Positions 7,961-19,824 of a stretch of 35,101 nt of DNA are shown one piece after another. The notes under the pieces are model-generated. The model searched no databases. It was not told where the DNA came from and worked only from the letters and a program-made list of their open reading frames with translations. A program made the position numbers and the translations under genes. The DNA is taken from contig BJOX01000063.1 in assembly GCA_009731375.1 (NCBI GenBank), positions 459,226 to 494,326 of the forward strand, read 5' to 3'. The stretch comes from Paulinella micropora (lineage: Eukaryota; Cercozoa; Imbricatea; Euglyphida). The number at the start of each line of letters is the position of its first letter. The stretch's first letter is position 1.

Positions 7961-10855
7961 GTACTATATATAACGGTGGCACTCGCAAAAGCTGGTAGAC
8001 ACGAGGTGACTCCCCAAGGGGGTTTGGCCAACCACACTCCGGCTTAGGATGTGATAGACGCTGAACTTGTCCCACACTCAGGTATCATCTGATGATGAGG
8101 TGTCCAACGCCCTCTTTAGGCCCGTAGGCAGTGTCAGGATTCTTGCATCCTTAAGAGATATGATTTGAGTTCCTTTTTGAATTCTGCTTTGTATGAGATA
8201 TCTCTTAGTTGCTCTGGCAGCTTATCCCATTGTGCTTGTGCTGCTCTGCTGTATTGACCCGTCGTTGAGTCGTTGTACATGTGTTTCTTTGATGACCGCC
8301 TAATGTTGTAGTTATGAACAGCTGTGATTGGTCGGATATTGTTGTAGTGAAGGGGAAGGAAAGCCTTGAAGGCTGGGTAAATAAGGGAGTGTGCATCCAT
8401 GCATACACTATATTTATACATGTTAAGTATGTTGAGTAAGCGTAGTTTGGCAAAAAGAGGCTTGGTAGGTGTTCTCCATGATTTGAGACATATCAGACAG
8501 ACTATACGTTTTTCGATGATAATGAGTGGATATATAATTGTGTTGTAGTCATCAGATCCCCATAAGAGATACCATACATAAGTAGGGGGTATACATGTGC
8601 ATAGTAAAGTTGGAGGAGGATGTGAGTGGGAAGTAGGCTGTTCACATAACGAAACATTTGGACGAGTGGTTGAAGGCGGAATATAATAGATTGTATATGT
8701 TCACGGAAGGACAGGTTGCTTTGGATGATTGTACCTAATACTTTTACCTTTCGTTCTTGTTGGAGCCTCTTGCCGTCGATAGTCAAGTCAAGCTGCACCT
8801 TCTGTTCATGCTTGTGGAAGATAGTGTAGGTGGTTTTGGTGGGGTTGGGTACTAGGTTATGTCTGTAGAAATAGTGGACAAGGTTCGTTGTATCAGTTTG
8901 TGCTTGCTCTTGGAGTTGTTCTTTATTCTTAGCAGCAATGATAAGTGTGGTGTCATCTGCGTATGCAAAGACTGTCCCGTGTGTTAGTGAAAGTATAATA
9001 TCATTGATGTATAGAATGAAGAGCGTTGTTGAGAGTGTGCTACCTTGCGGGATCCCATGTGTGATCTTGCGTGGATAAGAACGAGCATATTGGGTAAATA
9101 CTGTTTGGTATCGTTTTGTGAGGTATGATTTAAAAAAGGTAGTGGTGTTATCGCTAAAATTTATATTATTTCGTAGTTTATGGATCAGTGTTTCATGATC
9201 TATAGTGTCATAGGCTTTCGATAGGTCAATAAATAGAGCAAGTACATACCTTCCTGGGCCTTTGAGGTTTTGGATGTGATTTAAGATGGTTTGTGTAGTG
9301 ATTGTTGTGTTCGAGTGTGGTCGGAAGGCGTATTGAGTTCGGGAGAGGATGTCGTACCTGGTAAGGTGGGCCATCAGTTGCTTGTTGAGTATAGTGTCAA
9401 AGACCTTAGCAATAATCGGCAGTAGCGAGATAGGTCTGTAATTCTCAGGAAGCGTTCTATCTTTAGCTTTATATATTTTAATAACTTTAGTTATTTTTAG
9501 TGCATCAGGGTATTGGTTATGTTCTATAGCTTTATTAAAGAGCGTTGTTAATATCGGGGCAATGTACTTTGTAAGGTCTTGCATGATGGCTGGTTTTATT
9601 TTGTTTATATCTTCTGCTTTGTTTCTGTTAATTGCTTTCAGTGTATCGACTACATCATCCTGCAAAATGCATTTGAGTGTCAAGGGAGGCAGTTTTTTCT
9701 CTGTGTTAGGTCTATTTCCTCTTCTCTGACTTTATGTTCTTGGGGGATTTGGGCACTGACCTTGGAGCCGACCGTCGTGTAGTGTCTGTTGAGTGCATTA
9801 GCAATACCTTTGGGGTCGGTGATTACCTTATCATCTACGCGGAGTTGGGTGGGCGAGGTCTTCAGACCTTGTGTCTGTGGGATCAGCTTTCTCAACGCAT
9901 TCATACGTTTTTTTGGATCGTGACTTAGTTTTTTCATTAAGATAGTCATGTATGCTTTCTTAGCTTTCTTGATCTCTCTATTAGTTTTATTTCTATGCTT
10001 ATTATACTTAGTTCTATTACTTTTAACTGGGCATGCTATTTTTATTTCACACAGTTCTCTTTGTTTCTTAATCATAGCTCTAATTTCATTATTGCACCAT
10101 GGTTTCCATTTTCGTTTTTTTTTTACACGCTTTTCATACTTTTCTACCACTGTCTTAATAGCTGTATGTATTTTATTTATATAATTATTAGGAGTATCGT
10201 TATTTAGTTCTGGGTCAAGAACTTGCTTAAGTTCATAAATTATTTCTTCTGTTATTATTTCCTTCTTGTCTTCATATCTCTTATTACTTAGGATTTTATT
10301 ATTATTTTTCTATGTGTGATTGGGGTGTGAAAGATAGCATAGATGGGGTGATGATAAGAGATGCATGTAGCTAAGACATCAGATGTGATATCGCAGGTGA
10401 GTGTCGTTAATATAACATCAAGCAATGTATGGCTCTTTGCTTTGCGGGTGGGATTTTTGATTGTGGTGAAGAGGTTGTTGATTGCAAGGAAGTCACATAC
10501 CTGTTTTGTAGGGCGCAAGAGATCAAGGTTAAGGTCACCAACAATCGTGATGCTGGTGTGTGGGGAGGCAGAGAGGATACCTTGCATGTAGTTTTGGAGC
10601 TCTTGGAAGAAAGCGCAGTCGTAGGATTGTGAGAGTGGTCTTTTGTAGATATGGAATATGGTGTGGATTGGATTACTTTTATGTTCTGTGCTGTGTATCT
10701 GCATGATTACGCCAGAGGCTTTTGAGATTTTAGATTCAGAGATTGTGATGTGCATATCGTTTTTATAGTAGACCGACACATCTGTGGTATGATAGGATGT
10801 GTATGTTGGGATTGGGAAGTGAGTATGTGGTGTACCTGGTGTTATTTTGGATACC
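7960..10855 (-). mobile_element. LINE (non-LTR retrotransposon), decayed copy: endonuclease, reverse transcriptase, C-terminal domain and 3' UTR
   Basis: Read on the minus strand. Positions 10850-10290 encode the C-terminal half of an AP-type endonuclease, with VGDLNLDLL and a SHTLLDVILT motif. Positions 10285-9690 encode a basic linker domain. Positions 9683-8502 encode a reverse transcriptase with ENYRPISLLP, LFIDLSKAYDTIDH, GIPQGSTLS and the FAYADD catalytic box (about 8950-8970). The frame resumes at about 8560-8134 with a C-terminal domain ending in TGA at 8136-8134, followed by a UTR to about 7960. Three frameshifts break the ORF: near 10305 (A/T-rich run), at the six-T run 9693-9698, and near 8560. 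The endonuclease SDHxPI motif reads SYHHPI, so the catalytic Asp is lost by one base. The copy cannot move on its own. The 5' end is inverted (next entry). Confidence 0.85.
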
Positions 10856-11030
10856 CACCAGCACAAATCATACACCCACACCTCACATCTCTTCCCCCCC
10901 AAGGCAAACAAACACTTCTCTATATATCATACAAATATCCGTGGTATAACAGGAAGCCACCAAAGCCTACTTAACCGTCTATCCAACCCTGACTGCACTC
11001 ACTTCATCCCAGACATTATATCACTTACGG
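10847..11030 (+). mobile_element. Inverted 5' segment of the same LINE (endonuclease N-terminus)
   Basis: On the plus strand this stretch encodes HTNIRGITGSHQSLLNRLS...PDIISLT. That is the typical start of a LINE endonuclease (the NIRG.. and DIISLTE motifs), which is exactly the part missing from the minus-strand copy. It abuts the minus-strand part at about 10850 in opposite orientation. A 5' inversion of this kind is the known product of twin priming during LINE insertion. Confidence 0.7.
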
Positions 11031-11166
11031 TGCATTGTTGCATTGGGTTGAGTCTGTTCTGGTAGGTGTTCCAGGGGTAGGGAGTTGGGCTGTAATAAGG
11101 AGCTCATGGCTTACTGCGGTGCCTCACTGGCAGGGAACGTCGAACTGGAACTAGACATGGTTGTAT

Positions 11167-11236
<70 letters not shown>

Positions 11237-11273
11237 GCTACTACTACTACTACTACTACTACTACCACTACTA

Positions 11274-11341
<68 letters not shown>

Positions 11342-11500
11342 CCACAGAACGAGAAGGGACAGGGGAGCACCCCCACGACGCCCTCGTGGTTGCCCTGTGA
11401 CCCGCGTTGGCTCCTGAAATTAAACCCCGAACAGCCCAAGGGCGGAGAGTTTGGTATAGCGCCGGCCCGGACGCGAGCGACGGCAGCCACCCGGGCCCCG

Positions 11501-11578
<78 letters not shown>

Positions 11579-11593
11579 GTACTACTACTACTG

Positions 11594-11658
<65 letters not shown>

Positions 11659-11665
11659 GTACACA
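11031..11665. repeat. Two long (TAC/CTA)n tracts around a GC-rich unassigned segment
   Basis: (TAC)n spans about 11166-11337 and (CTA)n about 11502-11658. The segment 11338-11500 is GC-rich and has no recognisable coding sequence, only poly-Leu/Thr/Tyr/Ser frames caused by the repeats. It may be a fragment of a GC-rich mobile element. Positions 11666-12250 hold no recognisable gene. They contain a direct repeat of CATACGGAGAAGAATGGCAT at about 11867 and 11901, with inverted AAAAATGCCAT/ATGGCATTTTT words. Confidence 0.7.
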
Positions 11666-12252
11666 TAGACATACACCATAACCTACAGAAAGAGGCAGCA
11701 AAGCAAGAAGTCACAAACGCATCTAGTTACCTGAATTTACCAGTTCAGACAAATAATGTACGAGCGTCCCTGCGTCTACTATCTGCTAAAACTTTATAAA
11801 GCTTTAGCAAGAACTTGTAGCGATAACCAGTCATCTGTCTGCAACTGGCGCAAAAAATGCCATCCATACGGAGAAGAATGGCATTTTTATGCCACCATAC
11901 GGAGAAGAATGGCATTTTTTAGCAAAAGAAGTGGGATCAGTATTGTTTTTTTAGCAAAAAAAGAGGCTCCTGTCATGGTTTTTAGCGTGTTGCGCAGACT
12001 GAGTGTGGTTCAGAATCTCATGTCCCGCTAGTACGAAACTAAAATAATGCATCGTCCCACTAATTTGGTAGACTTAATCATTGGTACATACATAATGATA
12101 ATATAAATTGCACAAATAATCTGCCTTTCCTTTCTCGCATTATATGCTATGGCCAGGTTTACAGATATGGTGGAAGCGTGGAACCCTTTGATCTTGGGAC
12201 TTGCGCCCTACTTGGGTCGTCGCAAAGGCGGCAAAGGCGCGCCGGCGGCAAT

Positions 12253-12256
<4 letters not shown>

Positions 12257-12322
<66 letters not shown>

Positions 12323-13399
12323 TATATATGTCTGTCTGTATGTCTGTCTGTCTGTCTGTATGTATGTATGTATGTATGTATGTATGTATGTATATGTATG
12401 CATGTATGCATGTATGCATGTATGTATGCATGTATGCATGTATGTATGTATGTATGTATGTATGCATGCATGCATACACTCATTCATTCATTCATTCATT
12501 CATTCATACATACATACATACATACACACACACACATACATACATACATACATACATAAAAATACACATACATACATACATACATACATACATACATACA
12601 TACATCATACATACATACATACATACATACATACATACATACATACATACATACATAACACACACACACGCACACACACCTTACCTTCACATATGCATAC
12701 AATAGAGACATACATACAAATATAAATGTGCATAAGTGTATTCATTTAGTGTCTTCGTACGTACGTACGGACGTGGTACGTCCGTTCGTCCGTCCGTCCG
12801 TACCTACGTACGTACGTACATACATACATACAAAAATTCATTCATTCATTCATTCATTCATTCATCATTCATTCATTCATTCATTCATTCATGCATACAT
12901 TCATAAATACATACAAACACACACACACACATATACATGCATACATACATACATACATATGTACATACACATATGTACATACATACATACATACATACAT
13001 ACATACGTACATATGTACGTACGTACATACATACATACATACATACATGCATACATACATACATACATACATACATTCATACATACATACATACATACAT
13101 ATATGCATACATACATTCATACATACATACATACATACATACATACATACATACATACATGCGTACGTACGTACGTACACGTACGTACGTACGTACATAC
13201 ATACATACATACATACATACATACATACATACATACATACATACATTACATACGTACATACAGACAAAAATTCATTCATTCATTCATTCATGCATTCATT
13301 CATTCATTCATTCATTCATTCATTCATTCATTCATACATACAAACACACATACATACATACATACATACATGCACACAAACACACATACACACATCCAT

Positions 13400-13473
<74 letters not shown>

Positions 13474-13543
13474 GCATACATGCATACATACACACACACA
13501 CACACATACATACATACATACATACATACACACACACACATAT

Positions 13544-13583
<40 letters not shown>

Positions 13584-13722
13584 CATATATACATATATAT
13601 ATAATATATATATATATAATATATAATATATATATTATATATATATGCATACATACATACATACATACATACATTCCTACATACGTACGTGCATACATAC
13701 ATGTATACATACATACATACAT

Positions 13723-13755
<33 letters not shown>

Positions 13756-13775
13756 TACACACACACACTTATATT
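12257..13775. repeat. 1.5-kb compound microsatellite, mainly (CATA/TATG)n with (CATT)n, (CA)n, (AT)n and (GTAC)n
   Basis: Starts with (CT)n, then (AT)n, (TGTC)n and (TATG)n. The strand sense then switches to (CATT)n and (CATA)n, with islands of (GTAC)n, (CA)n and (AT)n to the end. The switch from TATG to CATA near 12475 makes a large imperfect inverted repeat. Long open frames here encode only Ile-His-Thr or Tyr-Val-Cys-Met repeats and are not genes. Confidence 0.95.
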
Positions 13776-13830
13776 TGCGATTTATTTTATCACTTCTAAC
13801 TGAGTGTTGACTATACCTTCAAGTTATTAA

Positions 13831-14014
13831 AGTAGTACTTCCTCACTGACAGCTACATATCCCACCGCTACTTCATGGACTATTTTCTTATTAAACAAGT
13901 ATTCGGGACAGTGCACTGGGAAAATTTTCAGCATTATTATTAATATGTAAAGCTAGTATAGTCAATGCAGTAGCGGTGGGATATGTAGGTTTCAGTAAGG
14001 AAGTCAGTACTATT
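13831..14014. mobile_element. MITE-like element with imperfect terminal inverted repeats flanked by TTAA
   Basis: The left end (AGTAGTACTTCCTCACTGAC...) and the inverted right end match over about 45-50 bp with small gaps. Both include CTACATATCCCACCGCTACT. TTAA stands immediately outside each end (13827-13830 and 14015-14018), which is the target of piggyBac-type transposases. The interior of about 90 bp is non-coding. Confidence 0.6.
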
Positions 14015-14180
14015 TTAATAAAAAATGTTGGTACTGGAACCGGTTCCGGTTATATAAATTAATATTATGATTAATATTTGTTTGTTGTCGTGGCTACGGC
14101 GAACCTGCAGTCTGAGATGCAGTCTATTCTACCTCGACTAAAATGTTTTTGCAATATGCGTCCTCGTTGCAGTATTAATA

Positions 14181-14452
14181 TTGCTGTTGACATTCAAGAC
14201 AACAACAAAAATTAGTTTTTCATTTTTGTGTCAGATTTTCATTTTTGTGACAGTTTTTCATTTTTGTGACAAATTCAAATTTTCAAATTTAACGGTAACA
14301 TTTCGCGAAAATTTACGATATTTTGCGGACGAATATAGCAGTTAATTTGAAAAATTCAAATTTTCACCCAAAATCAAAATTCCAACCAAAACTGAAATTC
14401 CAACCAAAACAGAAAAATCAATTTTTTTTGTTGTCTTGAATGTCAACAGCAA
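14181..14452. mobile_element. MITE with 25-bp perfect terminal inverted repeats and a TA target duplication
   Basis: The element starts TTGCTGTTGACATTCAAGAC and ends with its exact inverse. Perfect pairing runs about 25 bp, then diverges in an A/T run. TA flanks both sides (14179-14180, 14453-14454), as for Tc1/mariner-type insertions. The 272-bp body is AT-rich and non-coding, with internal repeats of TTTTTCATTTTTGTGACA and CCAACCAAAACTGAAATT type. Confidence 0.75.
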
Positions 14453-14722
14453 TACATGTTGCCGGGCCGCCCGGCCTGTATCCCTGACTCATGAAAGACT
14501 AGCTAGAAAGCAAGGGGAGAAGTATTAATTAATAAGTAAGAAAGAAAAAGTTAGGAAATTTTGTTAGATGTTGATTACATATCGATCAAGTTACAATACA
14601 TATCGGCTCGGATTACATCTGAAGATTCAACTTCAAAGTCAAGTCTAAAACTGACGCAAGGCCGGCCTGCGTTAAACTTGCGGCGGTCAAGGCGGCTGCA
14701 AACAATTTTTTTTTTTGCTCAG

Positions 14723-14785
14723 TTCCTGCGGCACGTGCCTCGTTACTTCAAACTCTTTGGTGACAAAGCGCCTTTTTTGTGGGAG
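14723..14785 (+). CDS. Isolated exon-like island, unknown protein
   Basis: A strong acceptor (a run of T, then GCTCAG) precedes 63 bp encoding FLRHVPRYFKLFGDKAPFLWE. A GTAGAT donor follows immediately. Phase is 0 at both ends. I do not recognise the peptide. It could be a real exon of a plus-strand gene whose other exons lie outside or in degraded sequence, or a chance combination. Confidence 0.3.
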
Positions 14786-15066
<281 letters not shown>

Positions 15067-15069
15067 GGG

Positions 15070-15610
15070 CCTAGTACCAGGCGGGGCCAGGGCTCGTTCC
15101 ATAAGCGCCCCTTGCATAACGAGCTCCCACCTCCATTACAGAGGGCCCAGTAAGCAGATGGAGTTTCGAGACTGTTCGACAGTCTAGTATAAACCGACAG
15201 AGCACTGTGGGTTTTATTCCGGGCTCAACAAGCGAGAAAGGGCACCCTGAGGGAACAGGATTGTGCTTCCCGTCGCTATTTCGGCATGTGACTCATAGGC
15301 GTATGGCTAGGCACACATAAGGCACCACGGGCCCAGCACCTGTCGGTTTATACTAGACTGTCGAACAGTCTCGAAACTCCATCTGCTTACTGGGCCCTCT
15401 GTAATGGAGGTGGGAGCTTGTTCTGCAAGGGGCGCTTATGGAACGAGCCCTGGCCCCGCCTGGTACTAGGGAGCTTTGGTATCGCCTGTATCAGTCCCTT
15501 CCGTGCAAACATCACGGTTTAGCTGGGCATCGGGTTCATACTTTACCCACAGACTTCCTTGGTTGACGAAATCAGAAGCTCCTTTTTTCTGACATTAGTC
15601 GATATCTCAT
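15070..15610. repeat. R1 repeat fold-back: 131-bp inverted arms around a 139-bp spacer
   Basis: 15070-15339 is a forward partial R1, and 15340-15610 is a reversed R1 that covers the part missing from the forward one. Arms 15070-15200 and 15340-15470 are inverse copies over 131 bp with about two mismatches. Compare the single copy at 6537-6963. Confidence 0.85.
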
Positions 15611-15681
15611 CGATCTATCTATCTATATTATCTATGTACCTATGTATCTACGTATCTATCTATCTATTTATGTCACTTTCC

Positions 15682-15762
<81 letters not shown>

Positions 15763-15788
15763 CATATCTATCATCTATCAATCTATCA

Positions 15789-15841
<53 letters not shown>

Positions 15842-16420
15842 ATTACCTAGAAAAATTGTAACAAGAAGGTGGATAGAGAGAGATAGATAGATAGATAGAT
15901 AGAGAGAGAGATACATACATATACACAAAAATACATGCATGCATACATACATACTACATACATACATAAATATATACATAAATACATAGCTATACATACA
16001 TACATAAAACATACATACATACATACATGCACACATACACACAATACATACATACATACATACATACCTAGATACCTAGATACATACATACATGCACACA
16101 TACACACACACATACATACATACATACATACATGCATACATACATTCATACATTCATACATACGTACATACATACGTACATTCATACATAAACACATACA
16201 GACACGTACATACACACATACATATGTCATACATACATACACACATACATACATACATACATACATACATACATACATACTTACATAAAACACATACACA
16301 CATACATACATACAAACATACAAACATACATACATACATACATACATACACACATACATACATGCATACATACATACATACACACACATAGACACATACA
16401 TACATAGGAGAGCAAACCAG
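15611..16420. repeat. (TATC)n then (CATA)n compound microsatellite
   Basis: (TATC)n covers about 15611-15843. A short GATA/GAGA tract follows at 15872-15911, then (CATA)n with CACA and CATT variants to about 16408. No gene is visible. Confidence 0.95.
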
Positions 16421-16459
16421 ACCAACAGCACGCCTACACATCGAACCCCATAAATCCCC

Positions 16460-16612
16460 CTTTCAGACAAGAACAACAAAAGCTCGTATCCAGCAACCAC
16501 ACGCGCATTCAACCTTCCTACACCAATGGCACGTTCAACTATGTTCTTTAGTCTTCACAGACGCGTCAAATTGCTCGGGCACAACATTGGCCAAGCACAA
16601 GGACCAAGAAGC
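16460..16612 (+). pseudogene. Possible RNase H-domain remnant of a retroelement
   Basis: One frame reads through without a stop and includes QWHVQLCSLVFTDASNCSGTTLAKHKD (16530-16606). The FTDAS box resembles the first catalytic Asp motif of retroelement RNase H domains. No neighbouring reverse transcriptase or integrase is visible, and the frame runs straight into a microsatellite. A weak match on one motif. Confidence 0.3.
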
Positions 16613-16928
16613 ATACATACATACATACACACATACATACATACAAGAAGAAGAAGAAGAAGAAGAAGAAGAAGAAGAAGAAGAAGAAGAATAAGAAGAA
16701 GAAGAAGAAGAAGAAGTAAGGAAGGAAGGAAGGAAGGAAGGAGAAAGCGAGGGAAGGAAGGAAGGAAGGAAGGAAGAAGAAGAAAGAAAGAATTCGAAGG
16801 AGAAGAAGAAGAAGAAGAAGAAGAAGAAGAAGAAGAAGAAGAAGAAGAAGAAGAAGAAGAAGAAGAAGAAGAAGAAGAAGAAAGAAAGAAAGAGAAAGAA
16901 AGAAGAAAGAAAGAAAGAAAGAAAGAAG
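16613..16928. repeat. (CATA)n followed by polypurine (GAA)n/(GGAA)n tract
   Basis: About 280 bp of almost pure purine on the plus strand (16646-16928), mostly GAA with GGAA and GAAA blocks. It is mirrored by a pyrimidine tract at 17685-17905. Confidence 0.95.
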
Positions 16929-16943
16929 TTTTGATTTAACAAG

Positions 16944-17122
16944 TCTGACATGTGACCTGACAGCCACCAATGCCACCCTGACCTGAAAATACCCTTCTGC
17001 TGGCCATTTATGTCAGACATGGCCTGATGTCTGACATGTGACTTGGCAACGGCTTACAGCCACCAATGCCACCCTGACCTGAAAATATCCTTCTGCTGAC
17101 CATTTAACCTGTCGGACATGGT
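16944..17122. repeat. Tandem duplication of a roughly 88-bp unit
   Basis: Two copies (16944-17029 and 17030-17122) share TCTGACATGTGAC and a common block from AGCCACCAATGCCACCCTGA to the CTTCTGCTG stretch. The second copy has a short insertion. The flank 17123-17450 shows no coding region apart from the exon start described next. Confidence 0.75.
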
Positions 17123-17450
17123 CTGACGGTGACTTTGCTGTGCATAATAACGTACTCGTACAGGCAAATACACATGCAAGGACGGGCCCTGGCACCTTTT
17201 ATGAATTACAAAATTAGAAAATGTTGATGTGTATAGTGCAGTATACTACAAAACATCTTTTTGTACTTACGGCAGCACGCCCAAATATCTGCCAATAGCA
17301 ATAGAATGAAAATATTTAATACATTTTATCAAGACATAATCACGTGTGCAGTCACTGTCATTAATACAGTTTCACAGCGCGACAAGGGCAAAACTTGTCA
17401 GAAAGACAGGAAAGGGAATGGTTTTCCTCATGTTGACTGTTGCAGTCAAG

Positions 17451-18960
17451 ATGGCAGACCCTCCTCGATCTCATGCCTCCACTCCTCCGCGTCCTCCTCC
17501 TCGTCGTCGCGGTTCTCACGCTGCAGACAGCCTTGCAATCAGAGCGCAGGAAGACATGTCGACACCAGTAGAAGGCCGAAGCAGGGTGTCGTCCCTGGCA
17601 AAAGCCTTTGAGGGACATGTGTCCGATACAGACTCCCCAAAGGTGCGACATCGACCTAGCAGGAGAAACTTGCTGGAATCCTCCTCTTCCTCCTTCTCTT
17701 CTTGTTCTTCTTCTTCTTGTTCTTCTTCTTCTTCTTGTTCTTCTTCTTGTTCTTCTTCTTCTTGTTCTTCTTTTTCTTCTTCTTCTTCTTCTTCTTCTTC
17801 TTCTTCTTCTTCTTCTTCTTCTTCTTCTTCTTCTTCTTCTTCTTCTTCTTCTTCTTCTTCTTCTTCTTCTTCTTCTTCTTCTTCTTCTTCTTCTTCTTCT
17901 TCTTCTTTATCATCTCCATCTTCCTCATCCACGCCACCGCGTCCGATCTGAAGACTCGCTCAGGAGGATGTTATATTCATGTTTGCATGCATGTATTAAT
18001 GCAAGTATGCACGTATGTATCCATGCATGCATGCATGCATTTATGTATACCTATGCGTACGGTATATCTTGGTATGCTTTTGACAGAAACAGCCTAGACA
18101 GCCTCCTTTTCGGCCACCGGCCCGCCCATCTGTGCGGGCCCCGCCACACCGCCAGTTGGGAGGGACCAGCAGTCAGGACTGGCAGGAGAAACCGCCAGAT
18201 CTCTTTCCCTCTGAAGATTCTGGCAGGAAAGCACGGGAAGCCAGTACTGGCTCGGGCCAGAAGGAGGAGGAAGAGGAGGAGGAATACGACGGCGACGAGC
18301 ACATCCGACCACCACCACCACCATTTCCTGACACTCCCAAACAAGCGAAACGAGGCACGAAACGCTTGGAGTACGAGGAGGAGGACGAGGAGGTCGACGT
18401 TCCCCCACCTCCACCCCCACCCCCGGACATGGCCAACACTTCTGACTCAGACGAGGTCGACGTTCCCCCACCTCCACCCCCACCCCCGGACATGGCCAAC
18501 ACTTCTGACTCAGACGAGGAAGAAGCTGAAGCTTATTGGGGGGCAATGCCGCCCGCAACACCACCCCCAACTACACGGACATCCAACGCGACGCCACCTC
18601 CCGCTGGCAAGCGGAGACCAAGTCAGGACCTCCAGGAAGAAACTTGCACTCCCACAGAACCACAGCCATCCGCTGCCTCTACCGATACTGCTAAGGAGGC
18701 CAAGTCAGGTCGCGAATTGGAGGAGGGGGAGAAAGATAGATAGATGGATAGATATATAGATATATAGATAGGTAGATAGGTAGGTAGGTAGGTAGATAGA
18801 CAGATAGACAGATAGATAAATAGATAGATAGTTAGTTAGATAGATTGATAGATTGATAGATTGATAGATAGATAGATAAATAGATACATAGATAGTATAT
18901 ATACATATATAATGTATATATATATATAATATAGTTAAATAGATGTGTAGATGAATAGTC

Positions 18961-18998
<38 letters not shown>

Positions 18999-19761
18999 TA
19001 GATAGATAGATAGATGTATATACAGAGAAAGTGCTGAAATTTTCTTGCACGGACGATGTCCAATTTTTGCTTTTTGCTTGTTTCTTGTGCATGCATTCCG
19101 TCGTCGTCAGGAAAGTGGTCGCGTTTCTTTTCGTTAAAAGGGCCAACGAGTCTTCAGAATCTGAAGTGTGTCTTCATTGGAGATTTAGTGGCTGACAAGA
19201 CACAACTGCTCTACGCCTGTACCCGAAGTTTTCAAACATTTTTCCACGCCGTAAAACCGGAGAAAAATTCCGTTTCTTTATTGCGCCAGTCGCAAATATG
19301 AACTGTATTTTGTGCTGGTTTTACGGCGTGGAAAAATATTCAAAAATGGAAAAAGAGTTGGAAAATGGAAAAGTGAAAAGTGTTGAGAAATATCGGACTT
19401 AGACACAGCCTGAGTCCTGAGACAACCAGATCTTACAGACAGATAGAAAGACAGAGAAAGAGCTAAGGTTCATTCTATTCACCATTTACCTACTGTCTAA
19501 CTTATCTATTTGGCTATTTAGCAACCTCTTTGCCTATCTATCCAGTGGAATGTTATTGACAAAACCTATGGAGCCAATATGTATATATGTATGTGTCTAA
19601 AGCCCGCTGCCCAGTTACCCGATTCGGGTGGCGGGGTTGATTGGATGCCTTTGCCCTCGGAAATGCATAAATGTTAGACCAAACATATTTGTATGTTTCC
19701 AGATACGTGTGGCGCGAACTACACACTTGATTGGAAACCTACAGGTCAATCTTCTTGGTAT

Positions 19762-19824
<63 letters not shown>

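Noticed and set aside
11085-11799. Poly-Leu, poly-Ser, poly-Thr and poly-Val frames
   Set aside because: Translations of (TAC/CTA)n tracts; all frames are open for the same reason.
12300-13770. CRISPR array
   Set aside because: The repeats are simple microsatellites without unique spacers, and the genome is eukaryotic.
12149-13810. Long open frames of Ile-His-Thr or Tyr-Val-Cys-Met repeats on both strands
   Set aside because: They follow entirely from (CATA)n and related microsatellites, which lack stops in several frames; there is no unique sequence or splice context.
17608-18759. 383-codon plus-strand frame running through the TTC tract and the proline-rich exon
   Set aside because: It is in a different frame from the exons supported by splice phase, and its middle is a poly-Leu run from the microsatellite.
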